Positions 57,241 to 64,000 of a DNA stretch of 64,000 nt are shown here, one piece after another; within the stretch, counting starts at the first letter, position 1, and every line of letters begins with the position of its first letter. Both the position numbers and the translations under genes were made by a program. The stretch is from CBDESM01 sp965242485 (lineage in GTDB: Bacteria > Chloroflexota > Dehalococcoidia > Bin125). Under the pieces are notes generated by a model, which did no database searches, was not told the origin of the DNA, and was given only the letters and a program-made list of their open reading frames with translations. Location: the NCBI GenBank assembly GCA_965242485.1, contig CBDESM010000003.1, forward strand, positions 2,356,001 to 2,420,000, given 5' to 3'.

Positions 57241-58619
57241 GGTCGCCACTCCCGGAGCCGGCTGAGGATCAGCGGCCCCGCCGCCTCGATATCGCCCGCG
57301 CCCATCGTGATCACGACGTCGCCGGGCTCTGCGGACTCCGCCGCGGCCCGCGCCGAGTCCGCCACCGGGCCCGCGTACCGCGCTCGCGGCTCCGCGATCT
57401 CCGACGCCAGCCGTTCGGCGTCCAATCCCTGGCGGGGTTCCTCGCGCGCCGCGTAGGTGTCCGCGATCAACAGGCGGTCCGCGCCGCTGAAACAGGCGCG
57501 GAAGCCGTCGAGCAGGTACTGCGACCGCGAGTACGTATGCGGCTGGAACAGCACGATCAGGCGGCGGCCGGCGAATCGCTCGCGGGCCGCCGCGATGGTC
57601 GCCGCGACTTCCGTCGGGTGATGCGCGTAGTCGTCGACGACCAGCACGCCGGCCGCCTCGCCGAGCAGCTGGAAGCGTCGGCGCACGCCGCCGAAGTCCG
57701 CGATTCCCCGCACGGCGTCCGCTGGATCGAAACCGGCGGCGGACGCGGCCGCGACTGCCAGCAGCGCGTTGCGCACGTTGAACTCGCCCGGCGCGCCCAG
57801 CTCCGCACGGAGGCGGACGCCCGGGCCCGCGATGGCGAAGCTCGTACGCGCGCTCGCCGTCGAGACGCATTCCGCCGTCCACGCGGCCGGCGCGGAGTCG
57901 CCCGCGAGCGCGGCGGGCACGAGGCGGATATCGGCCCGTTCCGCCGCCGCGCGTTCGGCCGTCGCGCGCCCGCAGCGGGCGGCCGCGTCGTAGACCAGCG
58001 CGCCCCCCTCGCGCAGCGTCAGCGCGTACTGCAGGAACGCGTCCCGCAGCGCCCCGAAGTCGCCGTAGTAGTCGAGATGGTCGGGCTCGACGTTGGTGAT
58101 CACAGCGACTTCAGGCTCGTAGTGGTGGAACGCGCGCCCGTACTCGTCCGCTTCCAACGCCAGCCAGTCGTCCGTCCCGCGCCGCGCGTGCGGCGAAATT
58201 CCGGGCACCTCCGCGCCGAGCACATAGCCCGCGTCGCGCCCGCCCGCCCGCATCGCGCAGGTCAGCATCGCCGTCGTGGTCGACTTGCCGTGCGACCCCG
58301 AGACCGCGATCACGCGGCGCGGCGCGGCCACTTCCCGCAGCAGTTCCGCCCGCGTGAGCACGTCCAGCCCGGCCCGCGCGGCCGCGGCAATCTCGGGATG
58401 ATCGGCGGGAATCGCGACCGTGCGGATCACGCGCGACGCATCCGCGACATGCGCCGGATCGTGGCCGATCGCGATCTCCGCTCCCCGGCTCCGCAGTTCT
58501 TCGATCAGCGGCGAGTCGGTCCGGTCGCAGCCGCTCACGGTTTCGCCGTCGTCGAGCAGGATGTGCGCCAGCGCGCTCATGTGGATGCCGCCGATGCCGG
58601 CGAAGTGGACGCCCCTCAC
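57237..58619 (-). CDS. murC: UDP-N-acetylmuramate-L-alanine ligase
   Basis: A 460-residue Mur ligase. The N-terminal VHFAGIGGIHMSALA is the UDP-binding loop, VSGSHGKSTTTAML is the ATP loop, LEADEYGRAFHHYEP and NVEPDHLDYYG are the central-domain marks, and VVDDYAHHPTEVAATI is in the C-terminal domain. The start is GTG 58619, overlapping the murG stop by 4 bases (GTGA). It adds the first residue of the peptide stem. Confidence 0.95.
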   Translation of the reverse strand: MRGVHFAGIGGIHMSALAHILLDDGETVSGCDRTDSPLIEELRSRGAEIAIGHDPAHVADASRVIRTVAIPADHPEIAAAARAGLDVLTRAELLREVAAPRRVIAVSGSHGKSTTTAMLTCAMRAGGRDAGYVLGAEVPGISPHARRGTDDWLALEADEYGRAFHHYEPEVAVITNVEPDHLDYYGDFGALRDAFLQYALTLREGGALVYDAAARCGRATAERAAAERADIRLVPAALAGDSAPAAWTAECVSTASARTSFAIAGPGVRLRAELGAPGEFNVRNALLAVAAASAAGFDPADAVRGIADFGGVRRRFQLLGEAAGVLVVDDYAHHPTEVAATIAAARERFAGRRLIVLFQPHTYSRSQYLLDGFRACFSGADRLLIADTYAAREEPRQGLDAERLASEIAEPRARYAGPVADSARAAAESAEPGDVVITMGAGDIEAAGPLILSRLREWRP

Positions 58620-59713
58620 TTGCGCACCTCGATCAGCTGCCGCGCGATCGCGGCCGCCCCGTCCTGGTCGCGCTGCTCGATCGCCCGCGCCCGCATCTCC
58701 GCCAGCCGTCCGCGGTCCTCGAGCAGCCCGGTCACGGTCTCGAACAGATCGCGCTCGACGTCGTCGTTCTCCACGATCACGGCCGCGCCGGCCTGATCGA
58801 GCATCTGCGCGTTGACGCGCTGGTGCCCGCCCGCTTCGGGCAGCGGCACCAGCACGGCCGGCAGCGCCGCCGCCGGCAGCTCGCCCAGCGTCGACGCGCC
58901 GGCGCGCGAGATCGCCAGATCGCAGGCCGCCATCGCCGTCGGCATCTCGTCGCCCAGGAACGGGTGGAGCCGGTAGCGCGATTGCAGCGTCGCCGGCAGC
59001 GCCTCGCGCAGCGCCGCCAGGCGCGGGTGATCGGCGCGCCCGCAGACGTGGATCAGCTGCGCCGCCTCCAGCCACGCTTCGAGGTCCGCCGCGATGCAGT
59101 CGTTGATCCGCCGCGCGCCGCGCACCGCGCCGGTCACCAGCACGGCCGGGCCGCCGTTGAGCTGGAAGCGCGCCCGCGCCAGCGGCTGGTCCAGGTCCTT
59201 GAAGATCGCCCGCACCGGATAGCCCGTCACGACCGCCCGCCCGCCGTAGCGCCCGGCCGAATCGGGGTGCGTCGTGCAGACCCGCGTCGCCAGCGGCCCC
59301 AGCAGCCGCTGCGTCCAGCCCGGCTCGATGTCGGGCTGGAAGAGCACGATCGGCCGCCGCGAGGCCCAGGCCGCGACGCCGACCGGCGCGCTCACGTAGC
59401 CGCCCGTCACGAACACGGCATGGGGGCGGAAGCGCAGCATCAGGATCAGCGCGTCCAGCGCGCCGAGCACGGCGTGCGCCAGCGAAACCAGCTGCGAGAG
59501 CGGATTGCGCCCCCGCAGCGGCCGCGCCGCGATCGGCGCGAACGGCATGTTGGCGGACGCGCTCAGCTCCGATTCGAGCCCGTCGGCCGTGCCGGCGAAC
59601 TTGAATTCGATCTCCTCGCCCGCCTCCGCCGCCAGCGCTTCCAGCGCCGAAGCCACCGCGAACGCGGGGAAGACGTGCCCGCCGCTGCCGCCGCCCGAGA
59701 GGAGCACCCGCAT
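58616..59713 (-). CDS. murG: UDP-GlcNAc:lipid I N-acetylglucosaminyltransferase
   Basis: A 365-residue GT28 glycosyltransferase making lipid II at the inner face of the membrane. It has LLSGGGSGGHVFPAFAVA, AVFVTGGYVSAPVGVAAW, VTGYPVRAIF and the UDP-GlcNAc site ISRAGASTLGELPAA ... PEAGGHQRVNAQML. The ATG overlaps the ftsW stop by one base (TGATG). Confidence 0.95.
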   Translation of the reverse strand: MRVLLSGGGSGGHVFPAFAVASALEALAAEAGEEIEFKFAGTADGLESELSASANMPFAPIAARPLRGRNPLSQLVSLAHAVLGALDALILMLRFRPHAVFVTGGYVSAPVGVAAWASRRPIVLFQPDIEPGWTQRLLGPLATRVCTTHPDSAGRYGGRAVVTGYPVRAIFKDLDQPLARARFQLNGGPAVLVTGAVRGARRINDCIAADLEAWLEAAQLIHVCGRADHPRLAALREALPATLQSRYRLHPFLGDEMPTAMAACDLAISRAGASTLGELPAAALPAVLVPLPEAGGHQRVNAQMLDQAGAAVIVENDDVERDLFETVTGLLEDRGRLAEMRARAIEQRDQDGAAAIARQLIEVRK

Positions 59714-60975
59714 CACTCGCGCTCCTTCCGGCCCGGATACGGGTCCTCCAGGGGCTGCTCGATCTCCGGATCCAGCGCCGGCGCCTGGTCGCGCAACGGA
59801 TCGGACGCCGCGTAGCCCGCCGTCGCGACGCGGGCGCGGCGCGAGATCGCGACCAGCACGCCCGCTCCCGCCAGTGCCGAGATCAGCGCCGAGCCGCCGA
59901 ACGAGAGGAACGGCAGCGGAATCCCGGTCAGGAACGACATCCGCGTGATTCCGGCGATGTTGAGGAAGGCCTGGACCGCGAACCAGCCCACGATCCCGAA
60001 GGCCAGCAGCGTGCCGAAGCGGTCCGGCGCGTTGATCGCGGTGCGGATGCCGCGGTAGATCAGGATCGCCATGATTCCCAGCAGCATCAGCGCGCCGAGC
60101 AGCCCCGTCTCCTCCCCGATGATCGCGAACACCCCGTCCGCGTGCGCCGAGGGCACGTAGAAGAACTTCTGCCGGCTCTCGCCGATGCCCACCCCGGTCA
60201 GCCCGCCGCTGCCCAGCGTGGTCACCAGGTTCACGATCTGGAAACCCACCTCCTGCGAGAACTCCTCGGCCCGGAAGAAGCCCCGCACCCGGTCGAGCCC
60301 GTAGCCGAAGCCGAACACGATCGTGGCGAAGGCGGCCCCGCCGGCCAGGACGACGCCGAACAGGTGCTTCCACGGCGCGCCGGCCAGCAGGAACATCATC
60401 GCCGCCACGATCGCGATCGCCACGAAAGTGCCGAGGTCGGGCTCCATCATCAGCAGCGCCCCGACCGCGGCCAGCATCGCCAGGAACGGCACCAGCCCCT
60501 GCAAGGGGTGGCGGACCTGCCAGCCCTTCGAGGCCAGCCAGGCGGCGAGGTAGACGATGATCGCGAGCTTGGCGAACTCCGACGGCTGCAGCGCCGGCAG
60601 CGGCGGGATCTGCAGCCAGCGCCGCGCCCCGTTCTGCTCGTAGCCGATGCCCGGAATCAGCACCATGACCAGGCCCAGCAGCGCCAGCGCGACCAAGGGC
60701 ACCGCCGCCCGCCGCAGGACGCGGTAGTCCAGCGCCGCGAAGCCCGCGAACGCGGCCAAGCCGACGGTCGCCCCGATCAGCTGCCGCGTGATGAAGAAGC
60801 GCGTGTCCCCGTACAGCTGCAAGCTGAGCGCGAACGACGACGAATAGACGAACACCAGCCCGATCGCGGTCAGCGCCAGCACCGCGCCGACCAGCACCCA
60901 ATCGGGACTGCCGGGCGGCAGGGATTGCTCCTCGACGTAGCTCGTGCCGGCCGGGGCCTCCGCCTGCGCGCTCAT
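59713..60975 (-). CDS. ftsW: lipid II polymerase FtsW (SEDS family)
   Basis: A 420-residue SEDS-family glycosyltransferase with ~10 membrane helices. Family marks are GARRWLQIPPLPALQPSEFAKLA, LLMMEPDLGTFVAIA with the catalytic-region Asp, and the C-terminal SFLTGIPLPFLSFGGSALI. The soluble C-terminal tail is acidic and basic by turns (DPEIEQPLEDPYPGRKERE). Position between murD and murG marks it as FtsW rather than RodA. Confidence 0.93.
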   Translation of the reverse strand: MSAQAEAPAGTSYVEEQSLPPGSPDWVLVGAVLALTAIGLVFVYSSSFALSLQLYGDTRFFITRQLIGATVGLAAFAGFAALDYRVLRRAAVPLVALALLGLVMVLIPGIGYEQNGARRWLQIPPLPALQPSEFAKLAIIVYLAAWLASKGWQVRHPLQGLVPFLAMLAAVGALLMMEPDLGTFVAIAIVAAMMFLLAGAPWKHLFGVVLAGGAAFATIVFGFGYGLDRVRGFFRAEEFSQEVGFQIVNLVTTLGSGGLTGVGIGESRQKFFYVPSAHADGVFAIIGEETGLLGALMLLGIMAILIYRGIRTAINAPDRFGTLLAFGIVGWFAVQAFLNIAGITRMSFLTGIPLPFLSFGGSALISALAGAGVLVAISRRARVATAGYAASDPLRDQAPALDPEIEQPLEDPYPGRKERE

Positions 60976-62381
60976 CGCGCCGCCTCCGCAGCGCCGCCTT
61001 CGGCGCGATCAGCGATCCGGCCCGCGAGGGCGCGGAAGTGCCCGCCCCTCGCCTCGAAGTTCGGATAGGCGTCAAACGACGTCCCCGCCGGCGAGAGCAG
61101 CACCGTCGATCCCGGCCGCGCGATCGCGGCCGCGCGATCGACCGCCGCGGCGAGATCGATCCCGCCCTCCGCGGCGAAGCCCAGCTCGGCCGCGAAGCGC
61201 GCCCCGTCCTCGCCGAACGCGACGACGTCGATCTCCCCGCGGCGCGAGTCGAGCTCCGCCCGCAGCGCCTCGAACGGCAGGTCCTTGCCGCGACCGCCGA
61301 GCAGCAGCACGACCGCTCCCTGTGTCGCCCGCAGCCCCGCCAAAGTCCGCTCCGGCGCCGTCGCGATCGAATCGTTCACGTAGCGCGCGCCGTCGATCTC
61401 GGCGACCAACTCGAGCCGGTGCGCCAGCCCGCCATACGTCCTCAGCACCTCCGCGACGGTCTCCAGCTCGATCCCCTCGGCCGCCGCCACCGCCGTCGCC
61501 GCCAGCGCGTTGCGCAGGTTGTGCAGCCCCGGCAGCCGCAGCTCGTCCGCGCCGATGACGTCCCGCGCCGTATCGCCGCAGCCGTACTTCACCCTTCCGC
61601 CCGCCGCGAACGCGGCCGGCGCGCCGGCCGGCGGCTGCCCGAGCCCGCAGCGGACGATCCCGGCCGGCGTCGCCGCCTCCATCCCCGCCGCGACCGGCTC
61701 GTCGAACGGCAGCACCGCGACGTCGCCGGCCCGCTGCCGCGAAACCAAGCGCCGCTTGAGCTCGACGTATTCGTCCCAGCTGAATTGATCCAGATGGTTG
61801 GGCGTCACGTTGAGCAGCGCCGCGACCTGCGGGCTCCGCGCCGCGCGCAGCAGCTGCGTGTGCGAGATCTCGACCACGGCGAGCCCGTCCGCCGGCAGCG
61901 ACGGCAGTTCCGCCAGCAGCCCGCGCCCGATGTTCCCGCCCACCGTCGGCTCGCGGCCCGCCGCGCTGAAGATCTCGCCGATCAGCGCCGTCGTGGTCGA
62001 CTTCCCGGCGCTGCCCGAGACCCCGATCACCCGCGCGCGGCAGCGGTCCAGGAACAGGCCCATCGGCCCGTAGACCGGCGTCCCCGCGCACGCCGCCGCG
62101 GCGATCAGCGGGGCCGTGCGCGGCACCCCCTGGCTCGCGATCACCGCGTCCACCCGCCCGATCAGCGCGGCATCGTCGATCCGGGCGATGCCCGCCTCGA
62201 CGCCGATCCGGCCGAGCTCCGCCTCCAGCTCGCCCGCGCCGCGGCGATCGGCGACGGTGATCTCCGCGCCCTCCGCCTGCAGGAAGCGCGCCGCGTCGCG
62301 CCCCTCGATTCCCAACCCGGCCACGGCCACGCGCATCCCCGCGAAGCTCTCCGGCGCGGCGGGCGGCTGCGGCTGCGTCAT
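60972..62381 (-). CDS. murD: UDP-N-acetylmuramoylalanine-D-glutamate ligase
   Basis: A 469-residue Mur ligase. VAVAGLGIEGRDAARFL is the N-terminal UDP-binding loop; the ATP loop reads VSGSAGKSTTTALIG instead of the more common GTNGKST; NVTPNHLDQFSWDEY and YVNDSIATAPERTLAGL follow, with VLLSPAGTSFDAYPNFEARG near the end. The ATG overlaps the mraY stop and the stop overlaps the ftsW start, both as ATGA. Confidence 0.94.
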   Translation of the reverse strand: MTQPQPPAAPESFAGMRVAVAGLGIEGRDAARFLQAEGAEITVADRRGAGELEAELGRIGVEAGIARIDDAALIGRVDAVIASQGVPRTAPLIAAAACAGTPVYGPMGLFLDRCRARVIGVSGSAGKSTTTALIGEIFSAAGREPTVGGNIGRGLLAELPSLPADGLAVVEISHTQLLRAARSPQVAALLNVTPNHLDQFSWDEYVELKRRLVSRQRAGDVAVLPFDEPVAAGMEAATPAGIVRCGLGQPPAGAPAAFAAGGRVKYGCGDTARDVIGADELRLPGLHNLRNALAATAVAAAEGIELETVAEVLRTYGGLAHRLELVAEIDGARYVNDSIATAPERTLAGLRATQGAVVLLLGGRGKDLPFEALRAELDSRRGEIDVVAFGEDGARFAAELGFAAEGGIDLAAAVDRAAAIARPGSTVLLSPAGTSFDAYPNFEARGGHFRALAGRIADRAEGGAAEAAR

Positions 62382-63367
62382 GACGGCACCTGCAGCGCCA
62401 GCGCCACGCCGATGATCGCGCCGGCGATCCCCAGCAGCCAGAAGCGCGTCACGATCTGCGGCTCGCTCCAGCCCGCCAGTTCGAAATGGTTGTGCAGCGG
62501 CGCCATCCGCAGCACCCGCCGCCCCTCGCCCGTCCGCCGCCGCGTCCATTTGAACCAGCCCACCTGCACCACGTCGCTCGCCGCCTCCAGCACGAACACG
62601 ATCCCGATCACCGGCAGCAGCAGCCAGTGCCCCGTCATCAGCGCCACGATCGCCAGCCCCCCGCCCAGCGCCAGCGCCCCCGTATCGCCCATGAACACCT
62701 GCGCCGGATGCGCGTTGAACCAGAGGAACCCGAGCAGCGCCCCGACGCTCGTGAACGCGAAGCGGACGAGGAAATCCTGCTCCTGCCCGATCGCGATCAC
62801 CCCGAACGCGGCGATCGCGATCGCCCCCGTGCCGCCCGCCAGCGTGTCCAGCCCGTCGCTCACCGCCACCGAAATGATCGTCGCGAACACCGTCACCGCG
62901 GCGATCAGGACGTAGGCCGGCCCCAGCTTGAACGAGCCCGCCCAGGGCACGTTCAGGCTCTGCACGTCGAGCGCGAAGTACAGCACCAGCCCGACCGCGA
63001 CCGAGAACAGCAGCAGCAGCGCCAGCTTCAGCCGCCACGACAGCCCCGCCTGCACCCGGTTGAGCAGCGTCCCCGAATCGTCGACGAAGCCGAGCGCGCC
63101 GAGCGCGATGAGCCCCGCCAGCGGCAGCAGGATCGACCAGCGGTCGCCCGCCGCCAGGTTCGCCGCGAGGGTCATGATCACGATCGCCGCGAGGAAGATG
63201 ATCCCGCCCATCGTCGGCGTGCCCGCCTTCTTCTGGTGCGTCTGCGGCCCCTCGTCCGAGATCGCCTTGCGCAGCTCGCGGCTCCGCAGCCAGCCGATCA
63301 CCGGCCGCCCGATCGCCAGCGCGATCACGAACGCGATCCCCGCCGTGACCAGCGAAAACGTCGTCAT
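62378..63367 (-). CDS. mraY: phospho-N-acetylmuramoyl-pentapeptide-transferase
   Basis: A 329-residue membrane enzyme that makes lipid I. About ten membrane helices are seen, with QTHQKKAGTPTMGGIIFL, LGFVDDSGTLLNRVQAGLSWR carrying the Asp pair, SVAVSDGLDTLAGG, AHPAQVFMGDTGALALGG and the cytoplasmic MAPLHNHFELAGWSE. The ATG overlaps the murF stop by 4 bp. Confidence 0.96.
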   Translation of the reverse strand: MTTFSLVTAGIAFVIALAIGRPVIGWLRSRELRKAISDEGPQTHQKKAGTPTMGGIIFLAAIVIMTLAANLAAGDRWSILLPLAGLIALGALGFVDDSGTLLNRVQAGLSWRLKLALLLLFSVAVGLVLYFALDVQSLNVPWAGSFKLGPAYVLIAAVTVFATIISVAVSDGLDTLAGGTGAIAIAAFGVIAIGQEQDFLVRFAFTSVGALLGFLWFNAHPAQVFMGDTGALALGGGLAIVALMTGHWLLLPVIGIVFVLEAASDVVQVGWFKWTRRRTGEGRRVLRMAPLHNHFELAGWSEPQIVTRFWLLGIAGAIIGVALALQVPS

Positions 63368-64000
63368 CGCCCCGCCTCCGCGCCTGTCTCCGCATCCGTC
63401 TCGGCCCCTGCGCCCGCCCGCTCCGACGCCAGCTGCGCGGCCAGGGCGTGCAGCCCCGTCGCGTGCGACGCCTTGATCAGCACCGTGTCGCCCGCGGCGA
63501 TCCCCCCGCGCAGCATCCGCGCCGCGTCCTCCGGCGCGGCCGCCCAGCAGGTCCGCTCCGCTCCCGCCCGCCGCGCCGCCTCCGCCGCGTCCCGCGCCCG
63601 CTCGCCGACGCAGATCAGCCAGTCGCAGCGGGCGGCCGCGTATGCGCCCAGCGCCTCGTGCGCCCGCCGCTCCTCGCCGCCCAGCTCGAGCATGTCGCCC
63701 AGCACCGCCACCCGCCGCGCCGGCGCGTCCGCCAGCAGGTCCAGCGCCGCCTCCATCGATTTCGGCGCCGCGTTGTAGGCGTCGTCGATGATCGTGAAGC
63801 CGCAGGCTTCGATCCGCCGCAGCCGCGAGCCCGCCTCCAAGCGCGCCAGCCCCTCGGCCGCCTCCTCCAGCGTCCAGCCCGCGTGCAGCGCGGCCGCGGC
63901 CGCCGCCAGCGCCGTCATCGCCTGGTGCCGCCCGGCCAGCGGCGCCCATGCGCGCGCCGAGGCCGGCCCGGGCATGGGCGCGCCCGCCGCCAGCTGCATC
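63364..64000 (-). CDS. murF: UDP-MurNAc-tripeptide-D-Ala-D-Ala ligase (5' end outside window)
   Basis: The last ~212 codons of MurF, the enzyme that adds D-Ala-D-Ala to the nucleotide tripeptide. The visible part begins in the central domain (LAGRHQAMTALAAAAAALHAG) and covers the C-terminal domain with IIDDAYNAAPKSMEAALDLL, AVLGDMLELGGEERRAHEALG and GDTVLIKASHATGLH. The C-terminal end (AGAGAETDAETGAEAG) is low-complexity. Murein gene order from here is murF, mraY, murD, ftsW, murG, murC, murB, ddl, ftsQ, ftsA, ftsZ. Confidence 0.94.
   Translation of the reverse strand, partial: MQLAAGAPMPGPASARAWAPLAGRHQAMTALAAAAAALHAGWTLEEAAEGLARLEAGSRLRRIEACGFTIIDDAYNAAPKSMEAALDLLADAPARRVAVLGDMLELGGEERRAHEALGAYAAARCDWLICVGERARDAAEAARRAGAERTCWAAAPEDAARMLRGGIAAGDTVLIKASHATGLHALAAQLASERAGAGAETDAETGAEAGR

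Noticed and set aside
1..64000. CRISPR arrays, insertion sequences, prophage or integrase genes, rRNA, riboswitches
   Set aside because: No regularly spaced repeats, transposase or integrase motifs, rRNA segments or recognisable riboswitch cores were seen on either strand.

Overview
The window is 64 kb of GC-rich bacterial chromosome carrying about 60 protein genes and no RNA genes. The gene content includes lysine synthesis through a probable LL-diaminopimelate aminotransferase plus dapF, several class III CoA-transferases and crotonases, a compact dcw cluster and Sec-type secreted Ig-like proteins. This suggests a free-living, largely aerobic heterotroph, possibly a Chloroflexota/Dehalococcoidia-like (SAR202-type) lineage. 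The phylum is inferred from gene content and base composition, not shown by a marker tree.

Layout. 1-7.8 kb: mixed short units (methyltransferase, DapB-like dehydrogenase, a large secreted protein, flavin reductase, DinB-like protein, S49 peptidase, Rieske ferredoxin, a membrane/pentapeptide pair, a crotonase). 7.8-9.7 kb: MFS transporter and a PTPS/QueD-family enzyme. 9.7-13.4 kb: two tandem modules, each pairing a NYN-domain RNase-like protein with an alanine-rich amphipathic-helix (LEA-like) protein. 13.4-17 kb: crotonase, alpha/beta hydrolase, a VapBC pair and a radical SAM protein. 17.2-21.5 kb: a 1434-residue secreted protein with a G16 tract in its leader. 21.6-32.5 kb: an 11-gene leftward run, in transcription order tsaC/sua5, rpiB, pgk, tpiA, miaA, dapF, GNAT-like, dapL-like, hflX, caiB, caiB. 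32.6-39.5 kb: rightward purine genes (guaA, NDT-like, purD, cupin, purB, purC, purS), with purD frameshifted and purB apparently replaced by a foreign copy. 39.5-45.6 kb: hisB, a ferritin-like protein, an ICL/PEPM-family enzyme, an A/T-richer accessory patch with a PD-(D/E)XK protein, and a third CoA-transferase. 45.0-48.8 kb: a leftward operon with hisD and hisC. 48.9-50.8 kb: two NfeD-family genes. 50.8-64 kb: the leftward dcw cluster (murF, mraY, murD, ftsW, murG, murC, murB, ddl, ftsQ, ftsA, ftsZ), followed by trmD and rplS.

The dcw genes form one translationally coupled unit: nearly every junction is an ATGA/GTGA or TGATG overlap, and the only sizeable gap is just before ftsZ. The purine genes supply late IMP-pathway steps and GMP. 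The 32.5-21.6 kb run joins lower glycolysis, tRNA modification and lysine synthesis.

The most noteworthy signals are: the displaced purB with a 21-codon native remnant; the duplicated NYN/LEA-like modules; a shared C-terminal Trp-rich domain in two otherwise unrelated secreted proteins; a repeated TAnnnT-N6-ATG arrangement pointing to leaderless transcripts; hflX with no standard start codon; two independent 49-bp tandem duplications; and the G16 tract before the largest secreted protein.
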